NCBI GenBank assembly: GCA_012656075.1
Contig: JAAKBF010000122.1
Span: 62,001 to 126,000, forward strand
Direction of reading: 5' to 3'
Source: Phytophthora hibernalis
Taxonomy: Eukaryota > Oomycota > Peronosporomycetes > Peronosporales > Peronosporaceae
Length of the DNA: 64,000 bases
Shown: in pieces, positions 55,091 to 64,000 of the stretch
How positions within the stretch are numbered: position 1 is the first letter of the stretch
How the letters are laid out: each line of letters starts with the position of its first letter
The notes under the pieces: model-generated
Database searches by the model: none
What the model saw: only the letters and a program-made list of their open reading frames with translations
What the model was told of the DNA's origin: nothing
Made by a program: the position numbers and the translations under genes

Positions 55091-56567
55091 ATGACGACCG
55101 ACGCTGGAAACTCAGTGTACGCCGAGGTGAGCACGCCCAAGACACCGGATGTACAGACCAACAAGGCTGTTCCGTTGTCCTCGACCTTCTGGGGCAGCCT
55201 CTTGGTGGTGCTACTACTACCCTTCCAGTTCGGCTGGTCGGTCGGCCAGCTCAACCTCACGGCCTTCAACGACGAGGACGACTGCAACGCGCGACCAGTG
55301 GCCTACGAAACGTGCCTCATGTTCCGGGACATACCAAGACCGAGTGGACATTGGTTGTCAACGCGTGGATCGTCGGCGGTATGGTCGGCAGCCTTGTGTG
55401 TGGCGCCATCTCGGAGCGCTACGGTCGCAAGAAGGTCTTGTTGGTCAACGCCGTCGTCATGTTGGCGGGTGCTGTGATCCAAGCGAGCACGTCCAACATT
55501 ACGGTCTTCATGGTGGGACGCGTCGTGGCCGGCGTGGCGTCGGGCTGTGCCACAGGTATGGTGGGAGGCTATATCAGCGAGATCTCGCCTCCGAATCGAC
55601 GCAACTCGTATGGCACCTTCATGCAGGCCTCTCTCACCGCCGGTATTCTCGTAGTGACCGTGAGCTTTTTCTTCGCGGACACTAGCAACGGTTGGAGATA
55701 CATCGCAGCGTTCCCCATACTGAATGCAGGGTTCTTTCTGGCCCTCGCATCCTTCGTACTGGTGGAGTGCCCCGCGTTGTTGCTGAAAAAGAGATCATGA
55801 ACGGGCAGAGTCAGAAATCGCCAGGCTTTATGGCCTCGAGCACGTGCAGCGGGCGCTTTCGTGAATGGAGGCTACCGTTAATACGGATCTGGAGTCCGAA
55901 GAGCAGAAGCACGAAGGTGGCACTCTTTCGCTGCTCGTTTCGCCGCTTTTCATCCAACAACTGCTCGTCGCGCTCGAGGTGTCGGCTGCGCAACAGCTCA
56001 CTGGGATCAACGCGGTGTGTTCCGACATTTTCTCGGATGCAGGGTGGCGTCATCGTGTACGTGCTGATGTTGATCCCGACGATGACCGTGGCGCGTTTGT
56101 CAGAGCGGTTCGGCAACCGACGACTTCTGCTGAGTGGGTTGGCGGGCATGTTCATCAGTGCCACTGGAATCACGCTTTCGCTGGCATTTTCGGTGCAAAC
56201 GCTCTCGATTGTCTTCACTGGCACCTTTGTCGCTGCATTCTCCGCAAGCGTGGGCCCCCTTATCTGGCCAATTACCGCAGCACTATTCACTGACTCGGTG
56301 CGCGCCACTGCCGTCTCCATGTGCATCTTTATCAACTGGGTCTGCAACTTGATCATTGGTGTCTTCTTCCCGTACATCTCGGACGCGCTGGACGAGTACA
56401 AATTTGTCCCCTTTATGGTGACCACCGCCGCGTTCTTCGTGTTCACACAGTTTTGTATCCCAGAAACCGCCGGCAAGAACACGAAGGAGATTCAACGCAC
56501 GTTTCGTTCGCGTGGAAACCAAAAGCCGGCTGTCTCGAGCTCAAATCATCATAACGTTAGGCGATGA
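55091..56567 (+). pseudogene. sugar transporter 2, damaged
   Basis: Same family as its neighbours but more diverged. From ATG 55091: 'PFQFGWSVGQLN', 'AISERYGRKK', 'VGRVVAGVASGCATG', 'GWRYIAAFP', 'SAAQQLTGINAV', 'RFGNRRLLLSGLAGMF', and the end 'IPETAGKNTKEIQ'. Faults: a missing base near 55325 (ttccggg; the others have ttcccggg or longer), an extra base in A5 near 55790, an in-frame TGA at about 55863 where the neighbours have Trp, and in the TM7-TM8 region about ten residues fewer than in 1 and 3 plus another one-base shift near 56045. The stop codon and shortened loop are not homopolymer effects, so I call a pseudogene, with some doubt. Confidence 0.7.
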
Positions 56568-57756
56568 AGTCACTGTAGATTTCACTCTTGGGTGGTTGCA
56601 AATAAAAGTACTGCGTCGAATAGCTCCGCGTGCTGTGACTATCGATAGCTGCTTCGCCAATATGTGCTGTATTAAATACTGCTGCCCCAAACAAAACTGC
56701 AGGTATTCTTCTTGGGAGGGGGACATGTCAGTGGTTTGGAAACTTTGATATTCACGCCTGGAGAAAACTTTGATATCCATGCCATTGTGGAACTGCTGAC
56801 GTTAAGCATTAAGATATGGCAAACCACCACCACCCCGAAAACTTTGAAAACTTTTTCGGGGAGGTTTGAAAGTTTCTCAAAACTTGTTTTGGAGTTCGTA
56901 ATTGGTTAGCCTGACAGCGGCTATTGCTGCTGCCATTTCAAACGTTGTGAATGCATAACACGGATTCATTCAGAAAACAGATTTATAATAACTTTTATTC
57001 CAACTACATTTCAGATACGTATTGCGGTTGTTTCGCGCTCTGAAAAGTTGCTTGGATTTCTTTGAAGGCTGAAGCACGCATGGATGTGGTGAGGCGGTTT
57101 TACCGGGATCATGCTGAAGGTAAAACCCAACAGGATAAGTGGACTTTTTCCCGTTGCAAGCTGTCAAGCGTGTCAGGGTGTTACCCTCTCTGCTGTTCGC
57201 GACAGTACAGGAGAGCATCAATTTTATACATACAGCTGTCCATAACTCCTTCCACCATACTGCCTGGTTCGCATATTTCAGATATGTCGGGGCTAGATCT
57301 TTGCCTAAAGCTCGTGGCGACGCCATGAACTTCGGTGTCAGCATCTAAACTTAGCGAGTGCTGTCGGTGGCGACTTTGCGTTCGGTGTACGATCCGCCCG
57401 TTCTTCTACAACAAGCCGATAACAACGTAGCTTGACGTGTTCGCGATCTTGCGAAGCATGTCAACCTGACGGTTTCATTTCTTGCCAGCAGTTGTTTTGT
57501 ATAATCAGTGGCAATGCACGCAAACTCTCAACAAGCTCAGCCCACAATGCGTTTTTGATGAAGCTTGCCGCTAGCGTGATTGGATTGCGATGGTCCACCA
57601 TCCTGTTGTGTTTGACACAGCCGCAACCGCATCGCTAGAATCCTCGATGGGACAATGCCAACCAGAAGGCGTAGTACATGTAGCAGTTGGGTGCTCACTT
57701 TCTCAATTGCATCAATACGAGCAACAATATCGGTCGCTGGGCGAGGCGACGAAACG
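56568..57756. other. intergenic between transporters 2 and 3
   Basis: 1.19 kb with no supported gene. Around 56725-56880 there are repeated aaaactttga words (gtttggaaactttgatattc, gagaaaactttgatatcc, gaaaactttgaaaac), suggesting a decayed repeat. An upstream in-frame ATG for transporter 3 at 57655 is noted but not preferred. Confidence 0.45.
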
Positions 57757-59342
57757 ATGGAGTATACACCGTCGCTGAGCAGCACCAACGCCTGGGTGGT
57801 CCCAACGCCCCTCGTCATGCAACCAACTCCGGTCCAAAACAACTCCTCAATAAAGCCGCGGTGGACGCTGTACGCCAACGTGCTAGTAGCAGCACTGCAA
57901 CCACTGCAGTATGGGTGGTCTACCTCGCAAATGAACAACGGGATTTTCAACAATGAGGAGGACTGCGACGCAAGACCAATCGCACCCGGCACATGCCTCA
58001 TGTTCCCGGCCACTCCAAAACAGAGTGGACGATCGCCGTCAGCTCCTGGATTGTCGGCGGCATGATGGGGAGTCTCGTGACCGGGCGAATCTCCAACAAG
58101 TTCGGGCGCAAACCGACCATGATGGCCAACTGCCTCTTCATGATTGCAGGTGCTGTCGTACAGGCCAGTGCCTCCAACATTTCGATGTTCACTGTCGGGC
58201 GCGTGTTCGCTGGTATCGCGGCGGGTGGCTCGACGGCAGTCATTCCCGGTTTCATCGGCGAGATATCGCCACCACACCTCCGAAGCAAACTAGGTGTGTG
58301 CTTCCAGATTGGTATCACCCTTGGTCACCTGATGGTTGCCATCACTTTCTTCTTCGCAAGCACGAGCACTGGTTGGCGGTACATCGCAGCGTTTCCTGTC
58401 GTGTTGGCATTTTTGTTTTTGGTGTTGGCACCCTTCGTGCTCGTGGAAAGCCCTGCGTGGTTGATCATGGTGGGTCAGCAACAACTCGCGGAGAGAGAGT
58501 TAGCTCGTCTGTTTGGACAAGAAAACGTGTTCTTGGCGAAGACGTGGGTCAAGCAGGACGAGGCGGCACCCCGAGTTGGCATGGGAAGCGAATATGTGAT
58601 GCCGCTGCAGGATCTTACCATGTCGATGCGTCCGGACGCACCCAAGCCGCGCGGCATCACACAGCTTTTCTCAGCGGTGCTCGTTGTGCAGCTCCTGACG
58701 GCCATCGGTGTGGCTGGAGCTCAACAGCTTACGGGTGTCAACGCCGTCTTCTTCTACTCGTCCTCCCTTTTAAGCAGGCGGGGCTTTCGGACGGACGCGT
58801 CGGTGTTTTGATGGTCAATTTCGTCAATGTGCTGCCGACGTTATTTTGTGGTATGCTGTCAGCGCGCTTAGGCAACCGCAAACTGATCCTACTTGGATTG
58901 ACTGGCATGTTTTTGAGTGCTGTCGGTATCACGGTGTCGCTTGTTGCTAGCTTACCTGCATTGGCAATCGTGTTCACGACACTTTACGTTACCACGTTCG
59001 GTTCGAGTCTCGGGCCATTGGCGTGGGGTCATGGCGGACCTTTTTCCGGACGACGTGCGAGCTATGGGTTGCTCTATCTGTGTCGGGTGTAGCTGGTTGT
59101 GCAGCCTTGCGATCGGCTTGGGTTATCCGTACATTGCTGCAGCCTTCGTTGACTATAGCTTCGTGCCTTTCATGTGCACTGTCACGATCGCTTTCCTCTT
59201 CGTGCACACGGCCGTGCCGGAAACGTATGGCAAGACCATACATGAGATCCAGGACGAGTTCGAAGAGCGGAGGCTGAAGAAAATCGGGGATCACGATCAT
59301 TGGCGCTTGTCAGGTAGAAGTCAGATCGCTGTTCTGGAGTAA
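57757..59342 (+). CDS. sugar transporter (MFS sugar porter) 3, frameshifted
   Basis: About 525 residues from ATG 57757 (MEYTPSLSSTNAWVVPTP), chosen because it aligns with the start of transporter 1; an ATG at 57655 is in the same frame. Signatures are as in transporter 1: LQYGWSTSQMN, ISNKFGRKP, 'VGRVFAGIAAGGSTAV', VESPAW, 'AGAQQLTGVNAVFFYSS', 'VPETYGKTIHEIQDEF'. Missing bases: CCC near 58007 (transporter 1 has CCCC), TTTT near 58769 (frame then reads FKQAGLSDGRVGVL), and GGGG near 59026 (then VMADLFPDDVRA). All are homopolymers, so the gene is probably intact. Probably moved by recent duplication or gene conversion with transporter 1. Confidence 0.9.
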
Positions 59343-60749
59343 TACTAGTATAAACCTAAACTAAACTAATAACTTATAAAGTGATCGCGAGTCTATTTTC
59401 TGAGTAAGTTTACATGTATTTATTCCAAACCAATTAATGGTACATACTAATAGTATAGTATGATACTATACCATTAAATTATTTGTTAAGTTTTAATAAG
59501 CATGTCGTCAGCGACTTACCGGTACACTGGGAATACAAATACATGTGCCGTGATTTTTTAAAATAAGTACAGAAGCCACCGCAATTAGTGTCACCGATAC
59601 TAATTTATGACATTGTGCACTCTCCGACCATGGTTCGGGTCCAGCAAGTTGTTGCAGATTTCAAGGTACGATAACTGCCCCTGATTGCCGTTTTGCATCC
59701 TCTCAAAGATCAGCCCGCTGGATGCTCGCTGTGATCCAGTTGTGTCAAAGAGAGAAATTATCTTTAGTCACTGCAGCGTTGCTGTCGGGGGCGTTTTTTC
59801 ATTCGTCCAATGACAACCTCAACGGTTTCAGAGCTCAATGTAAACACAAGCGTGTCTTCTCAGATTCTAATCTCTCGACGTACGGGACTTCGATCACCTG
59901 AAAAAAGGTTCATTTGATTGAAGTGCACAGTATTTTGATACCCTGCCTTGTGTGTCTCTTTGCGAAACCAGTTTAAAACTTTGGGGTGCCAATAACATGT
60001 CGGGGACGTTTTACTGTTCGTGCTTCTTACTACCGTAGACACTAACTAACTGCTAGTACATCGTTAGCTAACTCAAAACAGGCATGTAAACTACATGTAG
60101 TTTAAAAATGAAGTCTCGTTTTTCTAAAACGTTTGTTTTTACCGGCAAATTGGGACCAAGTGAAGAAGTGAGCACGTGTTGACGTCATATACCTGAGAAT
60201 ATCCGATATGAGCTCAACATATAGAGATACTTCGAAGTGCTCATCACTCATTAAAAGCCTCATTCTAATATATTCATGTTTTTATTGCTTTCAGAAGCTT
60301 TAAAATATAAAAATACAAACACTACTATCAATAAAGTAGTACTTCACACAACGCAGTACTGTACTACTAGTACTGGTACACATTAATACCTATGTTACTA
60401 CTTAGTAGAAAAAATAATCCGTGAGAAATACCACTTGAGGTATCTACAGATTAACCTGGCACACCTGATAGCATCCGTGGACAACGGCCGTATCAGGTAT
60501 AGCAATACTATCATATTTGGCAGTAGACGATAGCGGATAGACCAAGCTACAACCACCACTTGATACAAAAACCAGGGCGAGTCAGCGCAACAATCACGCA
60601 AACGCGACGCAAACTGAAGCCATACATGTTACTAACTACCAAGTCGGTGGATCGATTTCGAATCAGATATAGCAGTGTATCAGGTTTGTCAGGTATCATT
60701 TAGGACAGATTAATCTGTACATGTATGGATCGTCCGATACATGTACATG
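59343..60749. other. AT-rich gene-free region
   Basis: 1.4 kb, distinctly AT-rich compared with the gene blocks, with short palindromic words (tacatgta, tagtata/tatacta around 59445-59475). No ORF worth calling. Confidence 0.5.
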
Positions 60750-61022
60750 TACACCCTTCACTCTAATTAGTCGTGCTTCGAATATAGTCATGAAAGTGTA
60801 CCTTTTCGTGACACAGCTCCCAACAAAATTTTCCAGGTGAGCTGAAATTTGCACAAAGACACCGGATTTCGACATACCTCGCGGAGATGAATCCAGTCGT
60901 GTCATCAAGGCTACACAACTCTAAGTATTAAATCCAATAGCATTCGAGGAACGTTTACATTTCTGCAGCAAAATCGTAAACCATAATTAGTCATGGCACG
61001 ACTAATTAGAGTGAAGGGTGTA
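60750..61022. mobile_element. Tc1/mariner-type MITE with TA target duplication
   Basis: Perfect inverted ends: cacccttcactctaattagt plus cgtgc at 60752..60776 and its reverse complement at 60996..61020. Each is flanked by TA (60750-60751, 61021-61022). 269 bp inside, no coding capacity. Confidence 0.8.
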
Positions 61023-61272
61023 GATGCCTCAAGTGATATATTCCAAACAGGATTTCGTGTTACAGGTACAAGCCAGAATCTACTGAAACTTAATACTTGC
61101 ATGGGACCTGGTCCTTTTTCTACATCGTAAATTTTTTCATATCGTCTTGAGGAGGGATGCCATCTTGGGAGATACCGACAGGGAAACTATAATACATGTA
61201 CACCATTTCCCACCCAAGTCTCAAAATTTTCAAATCAAGCTGCAAAATGGGATTTTGGGTACTAGCGCAAAA

Positions 61273-62610
61273 GTGCATTTTTCACGTTTTGCAAAATGGA
61301 TGGGTACACTTTTCAAGCAAACTGCAAAGCTAGACTACGCGCCCAGCTTCATGTCGTCTCCTTCTCTGCTGCAAAGCAATGACGCAGGCAGTGTCTCTCA
61401 TAACGCCACACAAGTCGCGCAGTAATCACCGTCTTGCCAAACTCCACTGCCTCCTTCATCAACTGCATGCGGTGCTCCGTGAACGTGGCATATTCACCAC
61501 GCACCAAAAACTCTTGCTTTCTCTCGGCCATGAACCGACGCATCTTGGCTTTAAGCGAGTTCCAGCACCCCTCGATGGGGTTCAGCATCGGACTGTAGGG
61601 GCCTAGGCGCAGGACGACGAACTTGTTCAGGTTCACGATGCCATCCGCGGCCAGGAACTCGCGCGCCAGCCTCTCCACCTCGCTGTGCGCAGGCGCGTTG
61701 TCAGTCACGATCACTACCTTGGCTGGCTGCAGCTCCTCGTACTCCTCCGATCGGAGAGCAGCGACGAAAAGATCCGCCATGAAGCGCGCATTCTCTTGCT
61801 TCTTGACAGAGCCCTCATGAGTCTGCAGTAGTACCAACCCGGACCCGCTTGAGACGCCGCCTTGGACGTGCAGGTTGCTGTCTTTTGACGGCGGCAGCTG
61901 GACTACAGCGCGCTTCCAATGCGCGACCAACCTTCATTTCGAGATAAATATAAATTGAAGTTAGTCTCGTCTTGAAACATCACCATGTTACCCTTCTTGA
62001 TGTGCTTGTTCAACTCTGCGACAAAGGCCTTGCGCTTCTCCTTGTTGGTGCTTGAGTTCATCGTCTCCTTCTCGATGCGCAGGCGCTTCGTCGAGTAAAG
62101 CATGCCCTGGAGCGCGCGATGCACTGACGCCACGCTGACATCGACGCCAAGGTCGGAGTGGAGACGGTCGCGCAGCTGCTCCAGTGTCATGCGGCAATCC
62201 TCGTCGATCAGCTCCTCGAGCTTGCTCATGACCTCCACCGTCATTTTGACTGAAGAAGGGCGTAAGCCGCCGCGCTGCTTGGATTCCGCGCCGGCAGCGA
62301 GGACGGCTCGGCGAGCAGTGTGGTAGCTGACGTCGTTGGCGGTGACCACCCCTCTCCAGTCCTTGCCTTCTTGGAAGGCGCGAACGACGCGAACCTTTGT
62401 TTGGGCCCGCTCGAAGGAAACGCTGGTCTTGGAGGGTGGCGTGGAGCTCGGCATTTGCGGGACTGAGTGCATTGTGTGGAAAGCGGGAGCTCTCGCGGGG
62501 CAATTCGCGCGGCAGGCGCCTTGAGTTCGCGCCAAAATGACTGGTGCGAGGGAGTTTGCAGTTTGCCTGAAAAGTGTACCCATCCATTTTGCAAAACATG
62601 AAAAATGCAC
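61273..62610. mobile_element. IS630/Tc1-like DNA transposon with 56-bp inverted ends
   Basis: Left end 61273..61328 and right end 62555..62610 are reverse complements with two mismatches (gtgcatttttca, gttttgcaaaatggatgggt, acacttttca, gcaaactgcaaa). The span encloses one transposase gene on the minus strand. The true outer border could lie further out, since weaker similarity (aagctgcaaa) continues on both sides. Confidence 0.78.
61349..62472 (-). CDS. IS630/Tc1-like DDE transposase, frameshifted
   Basis: Cut-and-paste transposase. ATG 62472 (MHSVPQMPSSTP) is the first outside the inverted end; the frame is open further up, into the repeat. The N-terminal helix-turn-helix region is 'RVVRAFQEGKDWRGV' to 'SYHTARRAVLAAG', followed by a second one ('MTLEQLRDRLHSDLGV'). 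Catalytic triad: Asp in FQDETNFNLY, Asp in VTDNAPAH, Glu in LNPIEGCWNSLK (D-E/N-P-I-E). Near 61917 one base is missing between GWSRIG and RAVVQLPPS; the next frame runs to 61349. Total length is about 370 residues, normal. With one error corrected it may be an intact element. Confidence 0.85.
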
Positions 62611-62655
62611 CAATTTTGCTCACTTGAAGTGACCCGGTTTTTATCACTTTGCAGC

Positions 62656-64000
62656 TTATACCAGCTTGTCTTCTGCGGCCATAAGCTGCTGTTCAGCCAT
62701 TTCTGCAGCGCGCTCGGCGTAGTCGCTTTCGTAGCTTTGTGCATGTCTGTACACACTGATGAACTCCTTTCGTTTGATTGCGTGGAGACCATCCAGCGCT
62801 TTTGGACCGCATCATTGCCGTTTTTCGGTGGATTTTGTGCAATTCTGCCTTTCACGGTCGCCCATATCAGCTCGATTGGCTGAAGTTCTGGGTGATACGG
62901 AGGCGTATAGAGTAGATAGTGACCATGAAGTGCCGCTGTGACCTGAGCCAGGTATATAGGCTTCTCATAACTAGCTCCATGAGCCTGGCTTTTGTGTCCT
63001 TATTGCCAAAAGCGACACCTGTACAATTTTTCCATATAATGTTTGATTAGTTGCAATATTTTATCTACAGGAACGTGCTCGTACCTTTCTCCGTCAGCCA
63101 CGAGCGCATTTCAGAACGCACCCAACTCATAGTTGGACTTTTGTTGGTTTGATGTTTGTGATAAGAAGCTCCATCCATGTGAATTGTGCAGGCTCCATAA
63201 TTTTCTTTCAGCGTAGTGCACAGCTTAGTGAACCAGCGATCGAACTTTACAGTATCAAAGTTTCCATGATAGTCTACATCCTCATCTATTTCGTCCTTTT
63301 TCCTTTTAAGGGATGAGCTCCAACATTTTGTTGAATTCTCGACAAGGCCAGCTTTAACTCGCCCACCTAGAGTTGCAACATACATGGCCGCTACAATGCA
63401 AGCACTAAAATTTACAATGCATATTTGTTAGAGATGTATCTGCGATAAAATAATTAAAAAACTTACCGAGCGCCCTTGCCACTTTTGTTGAAGCGGATTT
63501 TATCTTCTAAAACCCAAGTTTTTCCGGCAACGTGGTTTACGTTGCAGAAGGACTCGTCCAAAAAAACCTCTGTTTGTCGAGGGTTGATATCCCCTTTCCG
63601 TATCGGACGCCTATTTGACAGCTTTTTCTCCAAATAAGCATTGCGAAATAGCACGTTGCCCGGAGTGTCAGCCGATATGTGTCTCTTTTTACCGACGATG
63701 TAGTGAAAGTTGAGTTCGTGGAGCAGTCGCTGCATGGTTCGTATCTCTACAGACACTTTTGTTTTATTCTCCACTTCAATAATGATCTTTGAGCTGTAAC
63801 AGGTTGTAAAAGCCGTTGTTGTGAGTCAATGTAGCTGCGGATAACAGGTTCCAACTCCTCAAAGGCGTACGCGCGGTGCTTCCCGCGCTGGGAAGCCTTT
63901 GGCTGCAGATATAAATTTTGACAGGTTAACGTTAACTATCAGATAAATAGTTGACATGCTCGAGTCGAGGATTTTACCTCGAACTTCGTCTCGCTGTTCT
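62656..64000 (-). CDS. second Tc1/mariner-like (DDE) transposase, introns, 5' partial
   Basis: Diverged from the first. Proposed exons, minus strand: >64000..63978, 63902..63467, 63404..63085, 62998..62656; GT-AG, the last acceptor (AAG) is weak. Triad: Asp in VFLDESFCN, Asp in IHMDGASYH, Glu in 'PPYHPELQPIELIWATVKG'. Between them is a long acidic insert (KRKKDEIDEDVDYHGNFD). One base is missing near 63820 (caacaacgg) and one in TTTT at 62800-62803, after which the frame reads 'ALDGLHAIKRKEFISVYRHA' to the stop at 62656. Introns in a transposase may mean a domesticated or host-spliced copy. The start lies outside the window. Its stop is only 46 bp from the end of the 61273..62610 element. Confidence 0.75.

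Noticed and set aside
57655..57757. Upstream start at ATG 57655 for sugar transporter 3
   Set aside because: The added residues are Arg/Thr/Ser-rich and have no match in transporter 1, whose start aligns with ATG 57757.

Overview
The window is nuclear DNA of a eukaryote, most likely an oomycete (Phytophthora/Pythium type). The evidence is many short GT-AG introns (about 44-105 nt) in closely packed genes on both strands, a kinesin-2, a tetraspanin, MAPKK-like and tyrosine-kinase-like kinases, START-FYVE and bZIP-START proteins of the kind expanded in oomycetes, theta-like glutathione transferases, and Tc1/mariner-type transposons. The species cannot be named from the sequence alone.

Layout. 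1-15.7 kb is a gene-dense housekeeping/signalling block: MAPKK-like kinase (partial), a six-exon coiled-coil protein, a secreted PhoD-type phosphatase, an F-box-like protein, a small beta-rich protein, a Cys/His-motif nuclear-type protein, a DSC1/TUL1-type membrane RING ligase, a CUE-Smr protein and a double-PH protein. 16-27.5 kb is a tandem segmental duplication. Each unit has a large secreted cysteine-rich repeat gene followed by an oppositely oriented MFS transporter. In unit 1 the repeat gene is decayed and the transporter is only a rearranged stub; in unit 2 both are near complete. A 1.9-kb stretch is almost identical between the two repeat genes. 27.8-31.6 kb has a tetraspanin and a bZIP-START protein. 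31.8-41.8 kb is bounded by a 1.25-kb inverted duplication, each arm holding a GST gene and a divergent small ORF; a third GST, a kinesin-2 and a START-FYVE protein lie between. 42-51.5 kb has a TKL kinase, a very large WW/EF-hand/IQ/ankyrin protein, a SET-MYND protein and a 3-hydroxyacyl-CoA dehydrogenase-like protein. 51.6-53 kb is gene-free and full of inverted repeats. 53-59.3 kb holds three tandem sugar transporters, the middle one damaged. 59.3-64 kb is AT-rich and repeat-rich, with a TA-flanked MITE and two Tc1/IS630-like transposase genes.

A feature of the whole window is that most long genes are broken by single-base frameshifts, nearly always one base missing and often in a run of 4-7 identical bases. 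The protein reads straight on in the next frame. I read most of these as consensus sequencing errors rather than gene death, and I give gene spans across them. Genuine decay (multi-base deletions, an in-frame stop, rearrangement) is seen only in the first cysteine-rich gene, the transporter stub and the middle sugar transporter. Splice sites and start codons are my own readings from the sequence, with no transcript support.
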